DNA of 8,427 bases, from contig VAZT01000162.1 in NCBI GenBank assembly GCA_005884825.1, positions 1 to 8,427 of the forward strand, given 5' to 3'. This DNA comes from Alphaproteobacteria bacterium (GTDB taxonomy: Bacteria > Pseudomonadota > Alphaproteobacteria > ATCC43930 > CGMCC-115725). Below are positions 1-6,577 of this stretch, piece after piece (the stretch's first letter is position 1; each line of letters opens with the position of its first letter). Made by a program: the position numbers and the translations under genes. The notes beneath the pieces are model-generated. The model ran no database searches, was not told the DNA's origin, and saw nothing but the letters and a program-made list of their open reading frames with translations.

Positions 1-1
1 G

Positions 2-400
2 GCGGATGCGCCGCTCGAGATCGAGGCCAACATCTTTGGCCGCGAGAACGGCTTTGTGCATGTCGGCGACCCGGTGGCGATCAAGTTCGACACGTTCCCC
101 TATTCGCAATTCGGCATGGCCGAGGGGAGTGTGCGGATCGTCAGCCCGGACAGCTTCACCGCGCAGGACGAGGCGCGCAACCCGACGAGCGCCGTGCCGG
201 TGCCGCAGACCAGCACCGAGCCGTTCTACCGCACCCGCATTGCGATCGACAAAGTCGGATTGCACGACGTGCCGGGCGGGTTTCGCGTGATCCCCGGCAT
301 GCCGGTCACCGCCGACATCAAGGTCGGCAAGCGCACCGTATTGAGCTACCTGCTCGGCCGCATGATGCCGCTCGCGCAGGAGGGCATGCGCGAGCCGTGA
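2..400 (+). CDS. HlyD-family type I secretion membrane-fusion (adaptor) protein, C-terminal part
   Basis: The gene enters from the left edge, so only its last 132 codons are present. The translated end carries the typical C-terminal signature of type I secretion adaptors: a barrel-like stretch with GDPVAIKFDTFPYSQFG, a later VIPGMPVTADIKVGKRTVLS, and an ending in LLGRMMPLAQEGMREP. In this family the protein is anchored in the inner membrane, spans the periplasm and links an ABC exporter to a TolC-like outer-membrane channel. The hairpin and lipoyl regions and the N-terminal membrane helix would lie left of the window. An ABC exporter gene is expected upstream but cannot be seen. The stop codon is followed after 13 bases by the Sel1-repeat gene, which suggests one transcript. 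The secreted substrate is not visible. Family assignment is firm; the exact system is unknown. Confidence 0.9.
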   Translation, partial: ADAPLEIEANIFGRENGFVHVGDPVAIKFDTFPYSQFGMAEGSVRIVSPDSFTAQDEARNPTSAVPVPQTSTEPFYRTRIAIDKVGLHDVPGGFRVIPGMPVTADIKVGKRTVLSYLLGRMMPLAQEGMREP

Positions 401-413
401 CGGCGGAGGCCAA

Positions 414-2144
414 ATGCTCGTCCTCGACCGGCTGATCGGTCTCGCTTCGCCCGAGGCGGCGCTGCGCCGGGCGGTGCGGCTCAGCGACCAGGGCAAGGCT
501 GCCGAGGCCTTTCCGCTATTGACGCGCTCGGCGAAGGCGGGCGTCGCCGAGGCGGAATACCGCGTCGCCTGCTGCTATCTCGAAGGCGCCGGCGTCCCGG
601 CCAGCCGGGCCGAAGGCGCGCGCTGGCTCGAACGCGCCGCCGGGCACGGGCATGTCGACGCGCAAACCTTACTCAGCGGCCTGTGCGTGCACGGTCTCGC
701 CGGCCATAGCCGCGAGCGCCTGTTTTCCGAAGAAGAGCCCGGCGAGCCCGATTTCGCCGCCGCCCGCAAATGGGCGGGGCAGGCCGCCGAGGCCGGCTCG
801 GCCAAGGCCCAGGCGGTGCTCGCCTATGTGCTGACCTGCGGCCCGGAAGAGATGCGCGATCTCGACGAGGCGCATCGCGGGTACCAGCGCTCGGCGGCGG
901 CCGGCTGCCCGGAAGGCTGCCTCGGCTACGCGCTGTCGCTGGCGCCGCGGACGCAGGACGAGGCGGGGCGCCGCGAGGTCGCCGAGCATTTGCGCCGCGC
1001 CGCCGAGGCCGAATTGCCGACCGCGATCTATCTGCTGGCGGTATTGACCGAGCAGGGCGTCGGCGTGGAGCGGGATGCCGCGGTCGCGGCCGAGCTCTAT
1101 CGCCACGCGGCCGAGCGCGGGCAACGCTCGGCGCAATTGCGCTGGGGGCTGGCGCTGATGGAAGGGCGCGACGTCGAGCAGGACACTGTGCTCGGCGAAT
1201 CCTGGATGCGCCGCGCGGCACTGGCCGGCGATCCGGACGCGGCGGCACTGGTCGGCGATCTCTACGTCCGCAATGGCAGGCTGCCGCCCAATTACGCCGA
1301 GGCCGCGGGGTGGTACCGCCGCGCCGCCGAGGCCGGGCACACCGCCGCCGCTCGTGCGCTCGGCTCATTGTATCTGACCGGCGCCGGGGTGGCGGCCGAC
1401 CCCGACGAGGCGGCGCGCTGGCTGCGGGTCTCGGCCGAAGCCGGCCACCCCGCCTCACGGGTCGACCTCGCCAATCTCGTGCTCGACGGCGCCGGCAGTA
1501 CGGAGGACCCGGCACGGGTCGCGCATTGGTTCGAGCAGGCTGCCGCCGCCGGCGACCTCGTCGCCGCGTTCAATCTCGGGCTCTGTCTCGACAAGGGCAT
1601 CGGGGTCGAGCCCGATGCGCAACAGGCGGCGCATTGGCTGCGCCGCGCTGCCGAAGGCGTGCCGGAGGCGCAGTACATGTATGGCCGGATGCTGGCCGAC
1701 GGGCGCGGCGTCGCGGCCGATTCCGAGGTCGCGCGCGTCTGGATCACCCGCGCCGCCGCGGCGGGCCTGCGCGAGGCGCAGGTGGCGCTCGCCGAGATGA
1801 TGGTCAACGGCCGCGGCGGTCCGCGCGACACGGCCGCGGCACTGGAGCTGTTCGAGAAGGCCGCCGCGGAAGGTCACAGCGGCGCGATGTTCGCACTGGG
1901 TGCGCTTTATGCCGGCGGTCACGGCGTGCCCGAGGATCGGATGGCCGCGCAGCGCTGGTTCCGCGCCGCCGCCGAGCTCGGTCACGGCCAGGCCCAGCTG
2001 ATGCTGGGCCGCTATCTCGCCGAAGGCGCCGCCGGCAAAGCGGACCCGGCGCAGGCGCGCTCGTGGTTCGAGCAGGCCGCCGCCCAGGGCATCGAAGACG
2101 CCCAGGCCGATCTCGCCGCACTGCCCGCGCCGGCGCTGCAGTAG
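414..2144 (+). CDS. Sel1-repeat (tetratricopeptide-like) protein, 576 aa
   Basis: The whole protein is built of about 14-15 Sel1-like repeats of roughly 36 residues. Each has the pattern A-x-LG-x-LY-x-x-G-x-GV-x-x-D-x-x-x-A-x-x-W-x-x-x-AA-x-x-G; clear copies are LGSLYLTGAGVAADPDEAARW and LGALYAGGHGVPEDRMAAQRW (first 20 residues or fewer of each match best). Repeats near residues 90-190 are more divergent, one with a longer insertion around residues 95-120. Sel1 repeats form alpha-helical solenoids that bind other proteins; no catalytic motif is seen. The N-terminus (MLVLDRLIGLASPEAAL) has no convincing signal peptide or membrane helix, so a cytoplasmic location is likely. The start is supported by GGAGG at 405-409, four bases before the ATG. 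It follows the HlyD-type gene closely, so it may be an accessory or scaffold factor for that exporter (inference). Several long reading frames on both strands here are GC-driven shadows. Confidence 0.93.
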   Translation: MLVLDRLIGLASPEAALRRAVRLSDQGKAAEAFPLLTRSAKAGVAEAEYRVACCYLEGAGVPASRAEGARWLERAAGHGHVDAQTLLSGLCVHGLAGHSRERLFSEEEPGEPDFAAARKWAGQAAEAGSAKAQAVLAYVLTCGPEEMRDLDEAHRGYQRSAAAGCPEGCLGYALSLAPRTQDEAGRREVAEHLRRAAEAELPTAIYLLAVLTEQGVGVERDAAVAAELYRHAAERGQRSAQLRWGLALMEGRDVEQDTVLGESWMRRAALAGDPDAAALVGDLYVRNGRLPPNYAEAAGWYRRAAEAGHTAAARALGSLYLTGAGVAADPDEAARWLRVSAEAGHPASRVDLANLVLDGAGSTEDPARVAHWFEQAAAAGDLVAAFNLGLCLDKGIGVEPDAQQAAHWLRRAAEGVPEAQYMYGRMLADGRGVAADSEVARVWITRAAAAGLREAQVALAEMMVNGRGGPRDTAAALELFEKAAAEGHSGAMFALGALYAGGHGVPEDRMAAQRWFRAAAELGHGQAQLMLGRYLAEGAAGKADPAQARSWFEQAAAQGIEDAQADLAALPAPALQ

Positions 2145-2165
2145 CGCCGAGCGGCTGATTTCCCA

Positions 2166-2189
2166 ACCGGCCGCGGAACCGTGGCCGGT
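2166..2189 (+). terminator. Hairpin after the Sel1 gene, candidate terminator
   Basis: Bases 2166-2175 (accggccgcg) pair with 2180-2189 (cgtggccggt) over 10 bp with a single G-U pair and a GAAC loop. The hairpin begins 21 bases after the Sel1 stop codon, where a terminator for the HlyD-Sel1 operon would be expected. The following 20 bases are moderately T-rich but have no clean T run, so it is not a textbook intrinsic terminator. It overlaps the beginning of the recombinase remnant. Confidence 0.4.
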
Positions 2190-2411
2190 GTCGTGTTCCA
2201 TCTGTTTGTTCACGAGGGGAAACGCCAGAGCGAAATCGCCCGCATCCTCAACCACGAGCAGATCAAGACCGATCTGGCGGCAATGGACAAAGAAATCGGT
2301 AGAGCAGGTGCTGACCAACGAGAAATACATTGGCGACGACGTGTACAACCGGCGCTCCGGCAAGCTCTCGAAGCATCGCACGGCCATGCCGCCAGAGAGT
2401 GGATCCGTGCA
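2181..2411 (+). pseudogene. Serine recombinase fragment (large resolvase/invertase type), frameshifted
   Basis: An internal piece of about 75 residues from the 'Recombinase' domain found after the catalytic domain in large serine recombinases. In one frame it reads FHLFVHEGKRQSEIARILN then HEQIKTDL. After about position 2277 the match continues in the next frame as WTKKSVEQVLTNEKYIGDDV and YNRRSGKLSKHRTAMPPES. At 2400-2411 the conserved WIRA returns in the first frame. The first shift fits a 2-base loss at about 2277 and the second a 1-base loss at 2398-2399. The catalytic serine domain and the rest of the C-terminal part are absent. It is a dead remnant of a mobile element or prophage-like integration event. 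The GTG at 2181 lies inside the upstream hairpin and is not a credible start. Family recognition rests on remembered conserved motifs, not on a search. Confidence 0.8.
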
Positions 2412-2851
2412 GCCGCCCACAGACTTGGCCTGCAGACCGCGCATGGGCTGCAGCTGACCTCTGTCTTCTACTGGGATCGAGACGATCCTACGCGGGTCTG
2501 GTCGAGGCGTTTTTTCGACCGGATGAAGCGCGAGCCGACGATGGTTCAGGCCGGGGTGTACGCCTCGATCACGCACTATCTCGCGGCTATTAAGGCGACC
2601 GGCAGCACCGACGGCCCGACCGTCGTCAAGCGGATGAAGGCAACACCAATCAATGACTTCATGACCAAGAACGGCAAGATCCGCGAGGATGGGACACTGT
2701 TCGCGGCATGTATCTGTTCGAGGTCAAGCGCCCTGCCGAATCCAGAGGCCCGTGGGATTACTGCAAGGAGATCGCAGTGCTCCCCGGGGAACAGGCCTTC
2801 AAGCCCCTGGGTCCCAACGAATGCCACATGTCGAGATCGCTCAGTAATTGA
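2412..2851 (+). pseudogene. C-terminal remnant of a LivK-like branched-chain amino acid ABC transporter substrate-binding protein
   Basis: About 146 codons match the last third of periplasmic binding proteins of the branched-chain amino acid (type I fold) family. Recognisable stretches are LGLQTAHGLQLTSVFYWD, TRVWSRRFFDRMKREPTMVQ, AGVYASITHYLAAIKATG and INDFMTKNGKIREDG. The reading frame breaks at about 2706, where one base is missing. In the new frame the match continues as MYLFEVKRPAESRGPWDY, then GEQAFKPLGPNEC, and stops at 2849-2851. No start, signal peptide or N-terminal lobe is present. The fragment is joined in frame to the WIRA motif of the recombinase remnant, so an uninterrupted but meaningless fusion frame runs from 2181 to 2888. 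The complete protein would have fed a Liv-type importer. It converges on the thiamine enzyme gene, whose stop lies 34 bases further on. Confidence 0.85.
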
Positions 2852-2884
2852 AGCGATTTCCGGTCCGGCTTTAAGCAGGTCCGA

Positions 2885-4502
2885 CTAGCGGCGCCGCGGC
2901 GAGGCGTCCTTGGCCAATTGGGAGGTGATGTCGGCGAAGGTGACTTCGAGCGAGGTCATCACGTCGATGACGGTAGGGGCGCGCGCGGCGAGCGCCTCGC
3001 GCAAGGCGGGCCCCAGTGCCGCCGGATCGGTGACCCGGACACCGCGGCAGCCCATCGCCTTGGCGATCTCGGCATGGTTGAAATCGTTGAACTCGGCGGC
3101 GAACCGGCCGGAGCCGTGCAATACCCACCCCAACGCCTTGTTATTGAAGACGACGGTGATGATCGGGATGTCCTGCTCGATCGCCGTCATCAGCCCGTTC
3201 ATCGTCATTGCGAACCCGCCATCGCCGCAAACCGCGACGACCGGCCGGTCGGGATGCACCAGCTTGGCGCCGAGCGCCGCCGGGATGCCAAACCCCATCG
3301 GCCCCGAGCCGGCCGCCTGCAGAAATCCCTCGTGCCGCTTCGTCTGATAGAAATGGGTCATCATGATGCGGTTCTCGCCGGCATCGCAGGTGACAATCGC
3401 ATCCTCCGGCAGATTGCGCTGCAATTCCCCGATCACGCGCTGCGGCAATATCGGCTGGTTATCGGCGAAATAGGCGCGGTCATTGAAGTAGCCGAGGCGC
3501 TCGCGATGCGCAGCGACGCGCCGCTCTGCTTGCTGCCGGCGGTCGCCGCTGCGCGAGCGGACCTCCTCGATCAGCTGGTCGAGGAGGATTGCCGCGTCGC
3601 CGATCAGCACATGCTCGGCCGGGTAGTTCCATGACGCGTTGCGCGGCTCGATGTCGAGCTGCACAAAGCTCTGCCGCGTCGGGTCGAGCAGCGCGCGGTT
3701 CTCCCACGCCGTATCGCTCGGAGACAGTTTCGAGCCGATCACGAGGACGAGGTCGGCCTCGCCAACGCAAGCGTTTGCCGCTGCGGTCCCGAAAGTGCCG
3801 AATACGCCGAGCGCCAACGGATGGGTCTCGGCAAAACAGCCCTTGCCGGCGGCCGTCGTCGCCACCGGCAGGCCGGCCATCTCGGCGAGCCGACGTAGTT
3901 GGTCGTAGGCCTGCGCAATGCGCACGCCGTTGCCGGCGATCAGCACCGGCTTTTGTGCAGTGAGCAGTGCCGCCGCGGCCGTCTCGACCTGCCGCGCCTC
4001 GGCCGGCGGGGGCGGGGAGGGGAGATAGTGGCGGGTCGGATAGAGCATTGGCTGCGAGTCGGGTCATGACGTGCTTGGTGACCCCGCTGAACGCGCGCCG
4101 CGCGTCCCAGCTGCCCCAATCGCCCGTCGCCTGCTGGTAGGGCGCATGCAAAGCAAAACGCGGCGCGTCGCTGAAATCGGTCAACAACAGCATCGGCGAG
4201 CTCGACAAATGCGCCTCGATCGTGCCGAGGAGGCCGTTGCCGAGCACCCATGGGCCTTGCCCGAGCAACACACCCGGCCGCCGCGTCAACCGGCCATAAA
4301 TCTCCGCCATGACGCCGCCCAGCGATTCCTCGCGCACGAGCACAGTGCGCACCCTGTTCTGGTATTGGCTGAGCCCCGAAACGATCCGGCCGGTGTGCCC
4401 TCCGGAAATGCCGAACACCATCTCGATCCCGGCCTCTCCGAGCACCCGCGCGACCAGCACGTTCGCCGGCGTCTCTTCGGTCAGCATCGGCTCGATCGTC
4501 AT
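2885..4502 (-). pseudogene. Thiamine-diphosphate-dependent enzyme (acetolactate synthase-like), broken by an internal deletion and frameshift
   Basis: The gene starts at the ATG at 4502, with GAGAGGAG at 4509-4516 six bases upstream. The first 152 codons give the pyrimidine-binding (PYR) domain, with GISGGHTGR and VREESLGGVMAEIYGR; the glutamate in this region normally activates the cofactor. At about 4049 the frame changes. From LYPTRHYLPS (4045) to the stop at 2885 the next frame codes for the central domain (PVLIAGNGVRI, LGVFGTFGTAAANAC, LVIGSKLSP) and the PP domain. The PP domain has a classic GDG-x24-NN thiamine-diphosphate/Mg site (CGDGGFAMTMNG, then VVFNNKALG). About 30-40 residues that normally end the PYR domain, including the usual GxPGPV stretch, are missing at the junction. 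The in-frame ATG at 4048 has no ribosome-binding site. Translation from the real start would run out of frame and end at 3480 after 340 residues. The enzyme is probably inactive in this genome unless the deletion is an assembly error. Substrate unknown; such relatives decarboxylate or ligate 2-oxo acids. Confidence 0.85.
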
Positions 4503-4595
4503 CGCATTCTCCTCTCTTGCGTGCGGCTCGGCCGAGCTTGCATCGTCGGAGGTCGGAAGACAATGTCCGGGGCGCCGGAAAAACGGAGGTGGCGA
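4503..4595. promoter_or_regulatory. Divergent intergenic region with a 12-bp palindrome
   Basis: These 93 bases separate the divergent starts of the thiamine enzyme and the flavin oxidoreductase, so both promoters should be here. A perfect 12-bp palindrome, gctcggccgagc, lies at 4526-4537 and could be an operator half-pair or merely GC-rich chance. No convincing -35/-10 pair was identified, and no regulator gene is in the window. Confidence 0.4.
4585..4589 (+). promoter_or_regulatory. Ribosome-binding site that fixes the oxidoreductase start
   Basis: GGAGG lies six bases before the ATG at 4596. An in-frame ATG at 4563 would add 11 residues (MSGAPEKRRWR) but has no such site, and the family normally begins at the MELSLI strand. 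The start at 4596 is therefore preferred. Confidence 0.75.
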
Positions 4596-5609
4596 ATGGA
4601 ACTCAGCCTGATCATACGTGGCCAGCATCCCGCCGGCGACGACATGCGCGCCCGTCTCGCGGACGACATCGACCTCGTCATGCGAGCCGAGGAGCTCGGC
4701 TTCAATGCGCTGGTCAAAGGCTCTCACTACAGCGCGCACCCGCTGCAATCCTTGCAGCAGATCCCGTTTCTGGCGCAGGCGGCGGTCCTGGCGCCGAGCC
4801 TGCGGCTCGTCTGCGGGCTCGTGCTATTGCCGTTGCACAAGCCGCTCGACATCGCCGAGCAGCTGGCAACGTTGGACATCATGTGCGGCGGCAAACTGGT
4901 GTTTGGCTGCGGCATCGGCTACCGCGACGTCGAATTCAAGGCCTTCGGCCTGACCCGGAAAGAGGCGGCGAGGCGCTTCGAGGAGTGTCTCCTTGCGGTC
5001 AAGCGGCTGTGGACCGAGGATTTCGTCGACATGGCCGGCTCGCATTTCGTGCTCGACCACGCCAACTCCACGGTCAAGCCGTTGCAGAAGCCGATGCCGC
5101 CGGTGTGGATCGGCGCCAATGCCGATGCCGCGATCCGGCGCGCCGCCCGGCTCGGAGATTGCTGGTACATCAACCCGCACAGCACGCTGACAACCCTGAC
5201 GCGGCAGCTGGATCTCTATAGGCGGGCACTGGACGAGTACGGCAAGCCGTTCCCGGCCGAATTGCCGATGCGGCGGGAAGTCTTCGTCGCCGGCACGCGC
5301 GAAGAGGCGATCCGGCTGGCGCAGCCCTACCTCGAAGTCAAATACAAGACGTACCGCGAGTGGGGCCAGGACAAGGTCATGCCGGCGGGCGACGATTTCG
5401 ACCACGGCTTCGACGAGCTGCTCGACGATCGTTTTCTGATCGGCTCTCCGGCCGAGGTCGCCGAGCGGCTGATCGACTTGCGGCGGCGCTTCGGGATCAA
5501 CCACCTCGTCGCCTCGCTCCATTGGCCCGGAATGCCCAACAGCCTCGCCCTCGAGCAGATGCATATCCTCGCCGAAGAGGTCATGCCCGCCGTCCGCAGC
5601 GCCGCCTAG
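4596..5609 (+). CDS. LLM-class (luciferase-like) flavin-dependent oxidoreductase, 337 aa
   Basis: A full-length member of the bacterial luciferase-like/F420-FMN oxidoreductase superfamily (TIM barrel, usual length 300-350). Visible features are the first strand MELSLIIRG, the helix DLVMRAEELGFNALVKGSHY (residues 26-45), the strand LRLVCGLVLLPLHKPLDIAE (69-88), the signature GGKLVFGCGIGYRDVEFKAF (98-117) and PPVWIGANADAAIRRAARLG (168-187). Near the end come LIGSPAEVAERL (281-292) and a final-strand region INHLVASLHW. Proteins of this type use reduced flavin (FMNH2, or F420 in some lines) for monooxygenation or hydride transfer; which applies here cannot be read. No signal peptide is seen, so it is cytoplasmic. 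It is divergent from the thiamine enzyme gene and converges, with a 30-base gap, on the substrate-binding protein gene. A role in oxidising a nutrient or xenobiotic is inferred from the context. The reading frame continues upstream to 4071, but that part is antisense shadow. Confidence 0.9.
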   Translation: MELSLIIRGQHPAGDDMRARLADDIDLVMRAEELGFNALVKGSHYSAHPLQSLQQIPFLAQAAVLAPSLRLVCGLVLLPLHKPLDIAEQLATLDIMCGGKLVFGCGIGYRDVEFKAFGLTRKEAARRFEECLLAVKRLWTEDFVDMAGSHFVLDHANSTVKPLQKPMPPVWIGANADAAIRRAARLGDCWYINPHSTLTTLTRQLDLYRRALDEYGKPFPAELPMRREVFVAGTREEAIRLAQPYLEVKYKTYREWGQDKVMPAGDDFDHGFDELLDDRFLIGSPAEVAERLIDLRRRFGINHLVASLHWPGMPNSLALEQMHILAEEVMPAVRSAA

Positions 5610-5638
5610 CCACTTTCGTAGTGCGGGAGGGGGCGGCG
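5600..5638. terminator. Weak inverted repeat between convergent genes
   Basis: The gap between the two convergent stops is only 30 bases. Bases 5600-5606 (cgccgcc) can pair with 5632-5638 (ggcggcg), and inside them CACT at 5611-5614 pairs with AGTG at 5620-5623. It could act as a two-way terminator overlapping the 3' end of the oxidoreductase gene, but there is no T tract and the large loop makes the outer stem weak. Confidence 0.25.
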
Positions 5639-5639
5639 T

Positions 5640-6566
5640 TCACCCCTCCAATGCGGGCGGGTCCTCGCGGACGATTTCCTCTGCGAGGGTGTTGTCGACC
5701 GCTTGCTCGAACGGGGCGGCATGTCTGACGAAGCGGGCGGATATCAGCCCGGCCCGAAGGCGCTCGTAGCCGGCGCGCGGCAGGATTGGGTTGCGGCCCC
5801 AGATGCCGAGCTCGACATAGCGTGCGATGGCGGCCTGCAACAGGGAGACCGGAACCGCCGGGAAGAAGGATTGGATTACCTCGGCGATGGCTCCGGGCGC
5901 GCTGGCATGGAGCCATTTCTGAGTCCGGTAGAGACCGCGAACGACCTTTTTCAGCTCTTCGCGCCGCGCGGTGAGCGTCGTGCGGCGGGTGTAGAAGCTC
6001 GTGTACGAGGTCGGCCCGCGGGTTGCGGCGGCATACCAGAGGTGGCCGCCGCCGGCAGCGATCAGTTCCTCGGCGAAGGGCTGGAAGAGCTGCACGACAT
6101 CGAACTCGCCGCGGCGCAATGCCGCCGCATTGTCGGCCATCGTTTTATCGGCGACCCGCGGCAGTGCATCCGGGTCGAGCCCGGCGCGGCGTAGATCCTC
6201 CTGCAGGCAGAGCCACGGGGTCGGCACCTCGCTGACCGTCGCGACCCGCTTGCCGTAGAGGTCGGCGAAGGTGAAACCGGGGCGCGGCTCGCGGCCGATC
6301 AGAAAGAACGGGTCGCGGGTCACCGCCTCGGCAAAGCAGACGAGGTCGCAATCGGGCCGGCGGTCATAAGTCTGCATGACGCGCATCGGCCCACCCCAGG
6401 CGACATCGACTGTGCCGTCGAACAGGCTCTCGACCGCCCGCGCCGGTTCGGGTGCGCTGACAAACCCGACCTCCACCCCTTCGCGACGATATGCGCCCAA
6501 TGCCAGCGCTGCGTAGAACGGGGCGTACAAGATGCCCCGGAGGTTTTCTTGCAGAGTAATCGGCAT
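5640..6566 (-). CDS. NMT1/THI5-like ABC transporter substrate-binding protein, 308 aa
   Basis: The protein resembles the NMT1/SsuA-like binding-protein group. Features are the opening LQENLRGILYAPFYAALALG (residues 5-24), YRREGVEV (26-33), SLFDGTVDVAWGGPMRV (47-63), KRVATVSEVPTPWLCLQEDL (106-125) and RRGEFDVVQLFQPFAEELIA (151-170). Family members bind small molecules such as aminopyrimidines, sulfonates or nitriles for import by a permease and ATPase. No signal peptide or lipobox is present: the first strand of the fold starts at residue 3. Export is therefore unclear, and a cytoplasmic sensor or enzyme role cannot be excluded. The THI5 cysteine-rich CCCFC-type motif is not seen. The start is backed by GAGGTGA at 6571-6577. 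It is the second gene after the M20 amidohydrolase gene, four bases beyond its stop, so the two are almost certainly cotranscribed. No permease or ATPase gene follows it. Confidence 0.87.
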   Translation of the reverse strand: MPITLQENLRGILYAPFYAALALGAYRREGVEVGFVSAPEPARAVESLFDGTVDVAWGGPMRVMQTYDRRPDCDLVCFAEAVTRDPFFLIGREPRPGFTFADLYGKRVATVSEVPTPWLCLQEDLRRAGLDPDALPRVADKTMADNAAALRRGEFDVVQLFQPFAEELIAAGGGHLWYAAATRGPTSYTSFYTRRTTLTARREELKKVVRGLYRTQKWLHASAPGAIAEVIQSFFPAVPVSLLQAAIARYVELGIWGRNPILPRAGYERLRAGLISARFVRHAAPFEQAVDNTLAEEIVREDPPALEG

Positions 6567-6570
6567 GCCG

Positions 6571-6577
6571 TCACCTC
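6571..6577 (-). promoter_or_regulatory. Ribosome-binding site overlapping the upstream stop codon
   Basis: On the - strand GAGGTGA gives the ribosome-binding site for the substrate-binding protein, and its last three bases are the TGA stop of the amidohydrolase gene. The spacer to the ATG at 6566 is four bases. This arrangement implies translational coupling of the two genes. Confidence 0.7.

Noticed and set aside
669..1515. Two long - strand reading frames (223 and 280 residues) opposite the Sel1 gene
   Set aside because: They are frame shadows of high-GC coding DNA: low-complexity Arg/Pro/Ala composition, no motifs, and the + strand has clear repeat structure.
770..2158. A 462-residue + strand frame inside the Sel1 gene
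   Set aside because: Arg/Gly-rich shadow of the Sel1 frame with no recognisable domain.
2401..2406. BamHI site (ggatcc) at the recombinase/LivK junction as a cloning artefact
   Set aside because: It is explained by the normal coding of the conserved WIRA motif of the recombinase, so no artefact is needed.
1455..2576. A 373-residue - strand frame across the Sel1 gene and the scar
   Set aside because: It crosses two unrelated loci antisense to recognised coding sequence and shows no family motif.
2181..2888. The 235-residue open frame taken as a real protein
   Set aside because: Its first part matches a recombinase only after frame changes, its middle matches LivK, and its end after 2706 is out of frame; the GTG start is inside a hairpin.
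4046..4048. ATG at 4048 as an independent start for the C-terminal half of the thiamine enzyme
   Set aside because: No ribosome-binding site lies upstream, and the product would lack the PYR domain needed for catalysis.
4071..4595. In-frame upstream extension of the flavin oxidoreductase to a 512-residue protein
   Set aside because: It lies antisense to the conserved thiamine enzyme gene, is rich in Arg and Pro without family motifs, and GGAGG at 4585 sets the real start at 4596.
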